Of a stretch of 64,000 nucleotides of DNA, positions 25,767 through 33,541 are shown piece after piece. The translations under genes and the position numbers were made by a program. The stretch comes from Streptomyces caniferus (lineage in GTDB: Bacteria > Actinomycetota > Actinomycetes > Streptomycetales > Streptomycetaceae). The stretch covers positions 1,373,501-1,437,500 of the forward strand of contig NZ_BLIN01000005.1 of assembly GCF_009811555.1 (NCBI RefSeq), written 5' to 3'. The number at the start of each line of letters is the position of its first letter. Position 1 is the stretch's first letter. The notes under the pieces were generated by a model. It searched no databases and was not told the DNA's origin. It worked only from the letters and a program-made list of their open reading frames with translations.

Positions 25767-27137
25767 TCATTTGCGGGCCGGTGACCAGTCCAGGCCCCAG
25801 CCGTAGGCGTGGTCGACGGTGCGCTGCGGGCTGACACCGGGCTCGGGGACGAGGTAGCGGGACTCGCGCTGGACGACGAGTTCGCCGCCGGTGTTGGTGA
25901 TCAGGGCGAGCGCGCAGACGTTGGAGGGCACCGTGCAGGCGTCGAGCGAGAAGTCGACGGGGGCGCCGTACTGGGGCTGGAGGGTGACCGTCGCGCTCAG
26001 GCCCTCGAAGCTGCGGGCGCCGGCGTAGACGGTGACGAAGATCAGGATGCGTTTGATGTGTGCCTGGTGGTCGAGGTTGATGGTCATGTTCTCGCCGCCC
26101 GCGACGGCTCCGGTGCGGTCGTCGCCGTCGAGCTGGATGAACGGCGGGGAGTGCAGCGCGCCGAAGTTGCTGCCGAGCGGGTGGACCACGCCGGCGGCGC
26201 CGTCGGTGAGTTCGTAGAGCGCGCACAGGTCGAGGTCGAGCTCGCCGGACGGGGGCAGCAGCGCGCCACGGGCGCCCATGGCCTGCATCGCCTTGCGGCC
26301 GAGTGTCTTGCCGAGCCGCTTGCCCGCCGAGCCGCCGCTCCAGTTGAGGTTCACCCGCATCGCCCCGGAGGTGCCGCCCTGCTTCGTCAAGGAGACGGCA
26401 GGGGCGTCCTTCGTGAGGGTGACTTTCGTCAGACGAACGGGAGGGGGCGCCGGTGCGGGCGCGGGCTGCCCCGGCGGGGGCGGGAAGGACCCCCCGAGCT
26501 GTCCCGCCGACAGCGGCGGCGCGGGGGCCGCGGGCGGCGGAGCCATGGGAGGCGCGGGGGCCGGGGCGGGCGGCGGCGGGGCCATGGCCGGCGGCGCGGG
26601 CCGGGCCGGCGCCGGTTCCTCGACGCTGATGCCGAAGTCGGTGGCCAGTCCGGCGAGCCCGGTGTCGTACCCCTGCCCCACCGCGCGGAACTTCCAGGCG
26701 CCCTGACGGCGGTAGAGCTCGCCGAGCACGAAGGCGGTCTCGGCGCCGGCGTCGTGGCTGTCGAAGCGGGCGAGCTCCGCGCCGCTCGCCGCGTCCAGCA
26801 CCCGGATGTGCAGCCCGGGGACGCTCCCGAAGGTGCCGCCGTCGGCGGAGGCGGCCAGCACCACCTTGTCGACGGCGGGTTCGACGGAGGCCAGGGCGAC
26901 GGTGAGGGTGTCGGTCATCGTGCCGCCGGCCGGGCGCTTGCCTTCGTGGCGTACGGCGCCGGAGGCGTGCGCGGCCTGGTTGTAGAAGACGAAGTCCCCG
27001 TCGTCGCGGACCTTTCCGGACACCAGGAGCAGGGCGGAGGCGTCCACGTCCGGTGTCCCCGGGGCCGCCTGCCAGCCCAGTTCCACCCGGACCTCCGGGG
27101 CCGGGACCGGGACATTGCTGCCCTTGAGCATCGACAT
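25767..27137 (-). CDS. Tandem TerD-domain protein
   Basis: 456 residues. ATG at 27137 is preferred over the next in-frame ATG two codons later because AGGAAGG is seven bases upstream. It has two TerD-type calcium-binding domains: about 1-180 ([24 protein letters not shown]-type acidic loop) and about 265-456 ([40 protein letters not shown]). A proline/alanine linker rich in PAP and MAPPP motifs joins them at about 190-265. TerD proteins bind Ca and take part in tellurite-resistance-type stress systems, often with other ter genes, which are not adjacent here. Confidence 0.88.
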   Translation of the reverse strand: MSMLKGSNVPVPAPEVRVELGWQAAPGTPDVDASALLLVSGKVRDDGDFVFYNQAAHASGAVRHEGKRPAGGTMTDTLTVALASVEPAVDKVVLAASADGGTFGSVPGLHIRVLDAASGAELARFDSHDAGAETAFVLGELYRRQGAWKFRAVGQGYDTGLAGLATDFGISVEEPAPARPAPPAMAPPPPAPAPAPPMAPPPAAPAPPLSAGQLGGSFPPPPGQPAPAPAPPPVRLTKVTLTKDAPAVSLTKQGGTSGAMRVNLNWSGGSAGKRLGKTLGRKAMQAMGARGALLPPSGELDLDLCALYELTDGAAGVVHPLGSNFGALHSPPFIQLDGDDRTGAVAGGENMTINLDHQAHIKRILIFVTVYAGARSFEGLSATVTLQPQYGAPVDFSLDACTVPSNVCALALITNTGGELVVQRESRYLVPEPGVSPQRTVDHAYGWGLDWSPARK

Positions 27138-27370
27138 CGCCGCGCCTTCCTCTCGTCCGCCGTGCCCCCTGTCCGGTGGCACTCCCAACCTACTTGGCCC
27201 GAACCGCTCCGAACGCCCCTTGTTCACCTGCGAGAAGCGGGGTCTTTACACGATCCCTACGGGCGATCGCGACCGATTTCCACAAGTTCGCTCGCATTGG
27301 CGCTCCATGGCCGCTCCGAACACGCAAAACAACCCTCTTTTCAGGCTCCCCAATCGGCACATCGTGGGCT

Positions 27371-27383
27371 TAACTTATGAGGC
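27371..27383 (+). promoter_or_regulatory. Possible -10 box for a leaderless gene
   Basis: TAACTT (27371-27376) fits the TANNNT -10 pattern and ends seven bases before the ATG at 27384. There is no proper Shine-Dalgarno between them. Transcription may therefore begin at or next to the start codon. No clear -35 was found. Confidence 0.5.
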
Positions 27384-27833
27384 ATGACCTCCCCCCGCTC
27401 TACCTACGGCGGCTACTACGCTTCGCCGTCCTTCCCGGACACCCCGATCTACGACAGCCTCGTCGCCGAACGGGGTACGCCGCAGATCGCCCCGATCCGG
27501 GTGAACCCCTCCCCTTACGACACGGGTTCGTCCTATATGCCGGCGCGCCCCTCGGCGCTGCCGGCGCTTCCCGCCGCGCCTTCCCACCCGTCGCCCGGCC
27601 ACGGCTACCCGGGAGCGGCCGCACAGCCGGTCGCCCCGCTGCAGCAGGCTCCGGCGCCGTACATCCCGCAGCAGGCGGGCGGCCGCGGCTATCAGTCCCC
27701 GCAACAGCAGCAGCCCCAGCGCCCGCCCATGGGCACGGGGTACGAGGCGATGCGGCCGGCCGCCCCGGTGGCGCCCCGGCAGGCCTCGCCGTACGACGAC
27801 CCGTACGGTCGTCAGTACCCGCGCGGGTACTGA
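27384..27833 (+). CDS. Pro/Gln/Tyr-rich protein, DUF6643-like
   Basis: A 149-residue low-complexity protein. It opens with a distinctive MTSPRSTYGGYYASPSFPD and then the ordered stretch TPIYDSLVAERGTPQIAPIRV, which is conserved in a Streptomyces family I recall as DUF6643. The rest is disordered and rich in Pro, Ala, Gln and Tyr, ending DPYGRQYPRGY. It has no signal peptide or membrane helix. The function is unknown; tyrosine/proline repeats suggest an assembly or scaffold role, which is speculation. Confidence 0.72.
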   Translation: MTSPRSTYGGYYASPSFPDTPIYDSLVAERGTPQIAPIRVNPSPYDTGSSYMPARPSALPALPAAPSHPSPGHGYPGAAAQPVAPLQQAPAPYIPQQAGGRGYQSPQQQQPQRPPMGTGYEAMRPAAPVAPRQASPYDDPYGRQYPRGY

Positions 27834-27880
27834 CCTGGGCCATCGGTCAACTGTCCGAGGCTGCTGGCAGGATGGACGGC

Positions 27881-28705
27881 ATGCCGAAGCCTGCTCTCCA
27901 GTCGATCCATCTCTACCCGGTCAAATCCATTGCGGGGTCCGGTCCCGGCGAGGCGGTCGTGGAGCCGTGGGGGCTCGCCGGGGACCGACGCTGGCTGCTG
28001 GTGGACGCCGAGGGCAGGCAGCTCACCCAACGACAGCAGCGGACTCTCGCGTTGGCGCACGCCGAGGAGCAGGCGGACGGTGGCCTCGTGTGCACCGCGC
28101 CCGGAAGGGAGCCGCTGACGGTCGAGGTGCCCTCATCCGGGGAGACGATCACGGTCGAGGTCTGGAGCGACAAGGTCGAGGCGGTACCCGCGGACCCGAC
28201 GGCGTCCGAGTGGTTCAGCGGGTACCTGGGCATCGAGTGCCGGCTGGCGCACCTCGATGCCCCGGAGAAGCGCCGGCCCATCGACCCGGACCACTCCAGG
28301 CCCGGCGACACGGTCAGTTTCGCCGACGGCTTCCCGCTGCTGCTGACGACCGCCTCGTCGCTGGACGCCCTCAACTCGCTCATCGCGCAGGGCGACCACG
28401 CCGACGAGGGCCCCCTGCCCATGAACCGTTTCCGGCCCAATGTGGTGGTGGACGGCACCGCCCCCTGGGCGGAGGACGACTGGCAGCGGATCCGTATCGG
28501 CGACGTGGTGTTCGAGGTGGCCAAGCCCTGCTCGCGCTGCGTGGTCACCACCACCGACCAGCGCACCGCCGAGCGCGGCAAGGAGCCGCTGCGCACCCTC
28601 GCCCGGCATCGCCGGTTCGGTGACCGGCTGGTCTTCGGCCAGAATCTGATCCCCCGCGGGGTCGGCACGATCCGTATCGGCGACCCGTTCGAGATACTCG
28701 GCTGA
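27881..28705 (+). CDS. MOSC-domain protein (YcbX-like)
   Basis: 274 residues from ATG 27881; an ATG three codons earlier is an alternative. The N-terminal MOSC_N part is SIHLYPVKSIAGSGPGEAVVEPWGLAGDRRW. The MOSC domain contains the key cysteine motif KPCSRCVVTTTDQRTAERGKEPLRTL and FGQNLIPRG. MOSC proteins handle sulfur or molybdenum cofactor chemistry, for example reducing N-hydroxylated compounds with Moco in YcbX. It is downstream of the DUF6643-like gene with a 47-bp gap, so the two may be co-transcribed. Confidence 0.9.
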   Translation: MPKPALQSIHLYPVKSIAGSGPGEAVVEPWGLAGDRRWLLVDAEGRQLTQRQQRTLALAHAEEQADGGLVCTAPGREPLTVEVPSSGETITVEVWSDKVEAVPADPTASEWFSGYLGIECRLAHLDAPEKRRPIDPDHSRPGDTVSFADGFPLLLTTASSLDALNSLIAQGDHADEGPLPMNRFRPNVVVDGTAPWAEDDWQRIRIGDVVFEVAKPCSRCVVTTTDQRTAERGKEPLRTLARHRRFGDRLVFGQNLIPRGVGTIRIGDPFEILG

Positions 28706-28706
28706 C

Positions 28707-28746
28707 GGGCCGGCGCGGCCGTTCGCCAAGGTCGCGCCGCCGGCCC
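28707..28746 (+). terminator. Terminator-like inverted repeat after the MOSC gene
   Basis: GGGCCGGCG (28707-28715) pairs with CGCCGGCCC (28738-28746) with a 22-nt loop, directly after the stop at 28705. Confidence 0.45.
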
Positions 28747-28841
28747 TCGGCAGCCACGGGCCGCCGCGGCCGGTGACCACCCGTCGGCGGGGAGCGCCCG
28801 GCGCCGCCGACGGCGAAGCCCGACGGAAGACGGAGAGCTGG

Positions 28842-29738
28842 GTGTCGATGCCCGCGAGGGACACCGGTGGCGACCGCCTCCTCCCCGTCCAGCATCTGCG
28901 GTCCGGGGACCATGCCTTCGTGAGTTACGGCGACGACGAGGTGCGCTGGGAGGTCGTCACGGCATTCGTGCGGCTCGGGCTGGCCCGCGGCGAAAAGGTC
29001 CTGGTGCTGCCCTGCCCCGGGGTGCCCGAGGACGAGGTGCTGGCCAGGATCGACTTCCCCAGCCGCAGCACGGCTGCGGCCCGTGAGCGGGGCCAGTTGG
29101 TGGTGACCAGCATGCGTGCGGTGATCCTGCCGGACACCGCGTTCACCGCCGCGCGCCAGATGGGCCGGCTGTACGCGGAGACGGACCGGGCGACGGCCGA
29201 GGGGTACGCGGGCCTGCGGGCGTTCATCGACATGGGCTGGGTGCGTGCGCTCGGCGCGGACGTCGAGGTGATGGCGTGCCGCGAGAGCGGTGCGCAGGCG
29301 CTCTTCACCGGCCGGCCGTACACGGAGATCTGCGCCTACGACCGCCGCCGGTTCGACCGCGCGGTGCTCACCGCCATGGAACGGGCGCATCCGCGGGCCC
29401 TCCTGGAACGCCTGGGCAGCCTGCGGTCGCTGCGCGCCCCGGACGGCACGCTGTGCTTCGTCGGCGAGGCGGACGCCGCGCACCGGACCGCGTTCGGCCG
29501 GTCGCTGGAGCTCGCGCTGGCGCAGACGCCACCGGTCCGGTGGCTCACGGTGGATCTGACCCGGCTGCACTTCCTGTCGGTCGGCTGCGCCGTCGGCCTG
29601 CTCCGCTCGGCCCGCTGCGCGGCGGGCCACGATCTGGTCGAGGTGCGCTGCGACCGCGGGCAGCACCGGCTGCTGCGCCGGCTGGGCGCGGGGACGGTGC
29701 CGCGGCTGGCGCTGACGGAGGTGGTGCGGGCGTGGTGA
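28842..29738 (+). CDS. MEDS-domain sensor fused to a STAS-like domain
   Basis: 298 residues from GTG 28842, which follows GGAGAG; an ATG two codons later is an alternative. Residues 18-185 resemble the MEDS sensory domain (LRSGDHAFVSYGDDEVRWEVVTAFVRLGLARGEKVLVLP). The last 95 residues look like a STAS anti-anti-sigma fold (PPVRWLTVDLTRLHFLSVGCAVGLLRSAR). Its stop overlaps the start of an RsbW-like kinase gene (GTGA), the usual arrangement of partner-switching pairs. It is probably a signal-controlled anti-sigma antagonist; its signal is unknown. Confidence 0.8.
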   Translation: MSMPARDTGGDRLLPVQHLRSGDHAFVSYGDDEVRWEVVTAFVRLGLARGEKVLVLPCPGVPEDEVLARIDFPSRSTAAARERGQLVVTSMRAVILPDTAFTAARQMGRLYAETDRATAEGYAGLRAFIDMGWVRALGADVEVMACRESGAQALFTGRPYTEICAYDRRRFDRAVLTAMERAHPRALLERLGSLRSLRAPDGTLCFVGEADAAHRTAFGRSLELALAQTPPVRWLTVDLTRLHFLSVGCAVGLLRSARCAAGHDLVEVRCDRGQHRLLRRLGAGTVPRLALTEVVRAW

Positions 29739-30175
29739 GCCCCGGTCCGGCCGAGGTGCCGGCGGAGGAGTCCGGCTGCCGGCTGCTGCAGCGGCGCTTC
29801 ACCGCCCGGCTGCTGCCGCAGTTGCGGCTGCTGGTCGAGGAGTGTGCGGCCCGCGAGGGGCTGTGCGAGCCGCGGCGCGGCGAATTCGTCCTGGCGGTGG
29901 ACGAGATCGCGGGGAATGCCGTGGAGCATGCGGGCGGTTCGGGGCGGCTGGTGCTGCGGCGGGTGGGCGATGAGCTGGAGTGCCGGATCAGCGATGCGGG
30001 CCCCGGGTTCAGCGAGGAGGTGATCCCCGAGCTGCTGCCGGGCCTGGACGGCGCGCCGAACGGGCGCGGGCTGTGGCTGGCACGGCTGGTGGCGGACCGT
30101 TTCGCGGTGGCCGCGAAGGCTCCGGAGACGGGTGTGACGGGCGCCGTGGTGACGCTGGCGGTACGGCTGCGCTGA
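29735..30175 (+). CDS. RsbW-like ATP-binding anti-sigma factor
   Basis: 146 residues starting in the GTGA overlap with the MEDS-STAS gene. It has the GHKL ATP motifs: N-box VDEIAGNAVEHAG, G1 box DAGPGFSEE, and G2 NGRGLWLARLV. Such serine-kinase-type proteins bind a sigma factor or phosphorylate a STAS partner. The coupled neighbour is the most likely partner. No sigma factor gene is nearby, so the sigma target is unidentified. Confidence 0.83.
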   Translation: MSPGPAEVPAEESGCRLLQRRFTARLLPQLRLLVEECAAREGLCEPRRGEFVLAVDEIAGNAVEHAGGSGRLVLRRVGDELECRISDAGPGFSEEVIPELLPGLDGAPNGRGLWLARLVADRFAVAAKAPETGVTGAVVTLAVRLR

Positions 30176-30335
30176 GCGCGGTGCCACCGCGGCCGGGACT
30201 CCGGGACGCGGTCCCCGGACACGTTCCATACGTCCGGTTGTCGCTCTTTGTACCGGGTGAAGTTGCTCTCTCTTCGCGGAACTCTCGCATGGACCACCCC
30301 TGATGAGGTATCCACGGACACGGAGAGGGGGCAGG

Positions 30336-30938
30336 ATGCGAGCGATGAGAGGTGTATGGCGCTGGCGGCGCAATCCGCTGCGGCGCCGGACCGATCGGAT
30401 CGAGGCCTGGGTGGCGCTCGCCGCCGCCCTGCTGATCGCCCTCGGGGCGACCTCCGTGGGCTGGCTCGCCGGACGGGCCACGCACGGCGCGCTGCTGGAG
30501 ACCGTACGGATACAGCACCAGCAGCGGCATCTGGAGTGGGTCACCGTCGACCGGCTGGTCTCCCGGACCCCGCTCGACCCCGATCCCGAGACCTCGTCGC
30601 AGCGCGATGCGCACCGCCGGGTCGTCGCCCGCTGGACGGCACGGGACGGCACGGCACACATCGGACAGCTCGCCGCGCCGCGTCCGGTGGAGACCGGGGA
30701 GCGGTTCCGGATCTGGACGGACGGCCGGGGCCGGGTGGCGCCGCGGCCGATGGACGCCAGTACGGCGGGGACGCACGCGGTGCTGGCCGGTCTGGGCACC
30801 ACGGCCGGGGTCGGCATGATGATCGAGGGCGCCCGGCGGATGGTCGTCTGGCTGCTGATGGTGCGTCGCTTCCGCCGCTGGGACGAGGAGTGGGAGCGCG
30901 CCGGCCAGGACTGGGGCCGGGCCGGCGCGGGGAGTTGA
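30336..30938 (+). CDS. Rv1733c-type two-helix membrane protein
   Basis: 200 residues; ATG at 30336 with GGAGAGGGG five bases upstream. The opening RGVWRWRRNPLRRRTDRIEAWVALAAALLIAL combines a basic stretch and the first helix (about 32-53). A polar extracytoplasmic domain of about 90 residues follows (TARDGTAHIGQLAAPRPVETGERFRIW), then a second helix (around 150-175). This matches the Rv1733c family of mycobacteria and streptomycetes, whose function is unknown. It is placed 160 bp after the anti-sigma gene. Confidence 0.85.
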   Translation: MRAMRGVWRWRRNPLRRRTDRIEAWVALAAALLIALGATSVGWLAGRATHGALLETVRIQHQQRHLEWVTVDRLVSRTPLDPDPETSSQRDAHRRVVARWTARDGTAHIGQLAAPRPVETGERFRIWTDGRGRVAPRPMDASTAGTHAVLAGLGTTAGVGMMIEGARRMVVWLLMVRRFRRWDEEWERAGQDWGRAGAGS

Positions 30939-31105
30939 AGGGCCGCCTTTCCAGGCGGCTGACCGTGTCAACTACCGCCCGCCGGGCGCGCTACGGTGGT
31001 GGCGCCAGCCTCTCGGCTGGGGCCTCGCAGACCGGAAAACGGACATCCGCGGACGGATGGTGCCGGGCCGACGACAGCCGCACGAAGTGGGGGCACGACA
31101 GCGCC

Positions 31106-33541
31106 ATGGCACAGGGCTCGGTCCAGGTGACGCACTCCGGAACGTCGCGTTGGCGGCGCCGCACAGGGGAGTACAGCTCGCTCGCCGCCGCCCTGGAGGC
31201 CGCCGGGGACGGCGATGTGCTGACCGTCCCGGCCGGTACCTACCGCGAGAACCTGGTGCTGGTGCGCGCCGTGACGCTGCGCGGACCGGACGGGGCGCGC
31301 GGGTCGGTGCGGATCGCCCCGGCCGACGGAGTGGCGCTGACGGTCCGCGCCTCGGCCACCGTCCACGATCTGCATCTGGAGGCGACGGATTCGGCCTCCC
31401 CCGCGCTGCTGGTCGAGGACGGCGCCCCCGAGCTGACCGGCCTGCGGGTGGTGACCCGGTCCGCTTCCGGTATCGAGGTCCGCGGCGGCGCCCGCCCGAC
31501 GGTGCGGCGCTGCACGGTCGACAATGCGGGCGGGGTCGGCATCAGCGTCCTGGACGGCGCGGGCGGCGTCTTCGAGGAGTGCGAGGTGATGGCCGCCGGG
31601 CAGACCGGGGTGGCGGTGCGCGGCGGGGCCCACCCCCGGCTGGAGAACTGCCGGATCCACCACGCCTCGGGCGCCGGCCTGTCGGTCAACGGCGAGGGCA
31701 GCGCGGTCGAGGCGGTGGGCTGCGAGCTGTACGAGATCAAGGGCGCGGGGATCCAGGTGGCCGCGCGGGCCACCGGCCATTTCACCGACTGCACGGTGCA
31801 CCGCACCTCCGCCGACGGCGTCACCCTGGACACCGACGCGGTGCTCACCCTCGCCGACTGCGACATCCACGACATCCCGGAGAACGCGGTCGATCTGCGG
31901 TCGCGTTCGGTGCTGACGCTGACCCGCAGCACGGTGCGGCACTTCGGACGCAACGGTCTGTCCGTATGGGACCCGGGCACCCGCGTGGACGCCAACCAGT
32001 GCGAGATCCACGACAGCACGGGCGACTATCCGGCGGTCTGGGTCAGCGACGGCGCCACCGCCCTGCTGGACTCGACGCGGGTGCACGATGTGCCGGACGC
32101 CCTGTTCGTGCTGGACCGGGGCTCCCGCGCCGACGTCGTGGACTGCGACATCGCGCAGGTCCGCAACACCGCGGTGTCGGTCAGCGACGGCGCGACCGTA
32201 CAGCTCGACGACTGCCGGATCAGGGAGGCGGCGACCGGTGCGTGGTTCCGCGACCACGGCAGCGGCGGCACCCTCGCCAACTGCACCATCGACGGTGCGC
32301 AGACCGGGGTGATCGTCACCAAGGGCGCGGACCCCACGATCGAGGGCTGCACGGTCAGTTCACCGGCCGAGGCCGGTTTCTACGTCTCCGCGGAGGGCCG
32401 CGGCACCTTCCACGGCTGCCGGGTCACCGGGAGTTCGGGGTTCGGCTTCCATGTGATCGACGGCTGCCGTACGGCGCTGACCCGGTGCCGTACGGAGCGG
32501 TGTGCGCGCGGCGGCTACGAGTTCGCCGAGGGCGGCGCCGGGCAGAGCGACGGGCCCACGGTCCAGGACTGCACCAGTGACGAGAGCCGCGCCGTACAGG
32601 AACCGGCCGCCGGAGCGGTGACGGCCCCGGCGGTGCAGCAGGCCACGCAGACGGCGGGACTGCTGGGCACCGTCCCGGCGCAGCTCCCGCCGCCGGCCGC
32701 CCCGGCCGCACCGGAACCGGCGGTCAGCAGCCGGCCCTCCGACGAGGTGCTGGGCGAACTGGACACCCTCGTGGGGCTGGAGAGCGTCAAGCGCGAGGTG
32801 CGCAGCCTGATCAACATGATCGAGGTGGGGCGCCGCCGGCAGGAGGCGGGGCTGAAGGCCGCCTCGGTGCGCCGCCATCTGGTGTTCACCGGCTCTCCCG
32901 GCACGGGCAAGACGACCGTGGCGCGCCTGTACGGCGAGATCCTCGCCGCCCTCGGGGTGCTGGAGCGCGGGCATCTGGTCGAGGTGTCCCGGGTGGACCT
33001 GGTCGGCGAGCACATCGGCTCGACGGCGATCCGTACCCAGGAGGCGTTCGACCGGGCGCGCGGCGGGGTGCTGTTCATCGACGAGGCGTACGCCCTCTCT
33101 CCCGAGGACTCCGGACGGGACTTCGGCAAGGAAGCCATCGACACCCTGGTGAAGCTGATGGAGGACCACCGGGAGGCCGTGGTGGTGATCGTCGCGGGCT
33201 ACACCGCCGAGATGGAACGCTTCCTGGCGGTCAACCCCGGCGTGGCGTCCCGTTTCTCACGCACCATCACCTTCGGCGACTACGCGCCCGAGGAGTTGCT
33301 GCGGATCGTCGAGCAGCAGGGCGAGGAGCACGAATACCGCCTCGCCGAGGGGGCCGGCGAGGCGCTGCTGAAGTACTTCACGGCGCTGCCCAAGGGGCCG
33401 TCGTTCGGCAACGGCCGTACCGCGCGGCAGACCTTCGAGGCGATGGTCGAGCGGCACGCGGGGCGGGTGTCGCAGCTGACCGCCCCGAGCACCGACGACC
33501 TGTCACTCCTCTACGCGGACGATCTGCCCGAACTCCCCTGA
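31106..33541 (+). CDS. Right-handed beta-helix repeat protein fused to a CbxX/CfqX-type AAA+ ATPase
   Basis: 811 residues; ATG at 31106. Roughly residues 30-500 are parallel beta-helix repeats of 22-24 residues, each with a G-I-x-V-x-G/D-G-A and C-x-I/V pattern (for example VRGGAHPRLENCRIHHASGAG). A Pro/Ala linker follows, then an AAA+ domain from about 545 to 800. This domain has Walker A GSPGTGKTT (about 596-604), Walker B VLFIDEAY (about 655-662), and an arginine-finger region VASRFSRTITF. The ATPase part resembles CbxX/CfqX and the EccA ATPases of type VII secretion. The fusion suggests a substrate-binding helix that delivers to a motor. Its stop overlaps the convergent gene by 31 bp. Confidence 0.85.
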   Translation: MAQGSVQVTHSGTSRWRRRTGEYSSLAAALEAAGDGDVLTVPAGTYRENLVLVRAVTLRGPDGARGSVRIAPADGVALTVRASATVHDLHLEATDSASPALLVEDGAPELTGLRVVTRSASGIEVRGGARPTVRRCTVDNAGGVGISVLDGAGGVFEECEVMAAGQTGVAVRGGAHPRLENCRIHHASGAGLSVNGEGSAVEAVGCELYEIKGAGIQVAARATGHFTDCTVHRTSADGVTLDTDAVLTLADCDIHDIPENAVDLRSRSVLTLTRSTVRHFGRNGLSVWDPGTRVDANQCEIHDSTGDYPAVWVSDGATALLDSTRVHDVPDALFVLDRGSRADVVDCDIAQVRNTAVSVSDGATVQLDDCRIREAATGAWFRDHGSGGTLANCTIDGAQTGVIVTKGADPTIEGCTVSSPAEAGFYVSAEGRGTFHGCRVTGSSGFGFHVIDGCRTALTRCRTERCARGGYEFAEGGAGQSDGPTVQDCTSDESRAVQEPAAGAVTAPAVQQATQTAGLLGTVPAQLPPPAAPAAPEPAVSSRPSDEVLGELDTLVGLESVKREVRSLINMIEVGRRRQEAGLKAASVRRHLVFTGSPGTGKTTVARLYGEILAALGVLERGHLVEVSRVDLVGEHIGSTAIRTQEAFDRARGGVLFIDEAYALSPEDSGRDFGKEAIDTLVKLMEDHREAVVVIVAGYTAEMERFLAVNPGVASRFSRTITFGDYAPEELLRIVEQQGEEHEYRLAEGAGEALLKYFTALPKGPSFGNGRTARQTFEAMVERHAGRVSQLTAPSTDDLSLLYADDLPELP

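Noticed and set aside
30248..31105. Upstream extension of the beta-helix/AAA frame
   Set aside because: It overlaps the Rv1733c-type gene in another frame and has arginine-rich composition; the ATG at 31106 begins the ordered domain.
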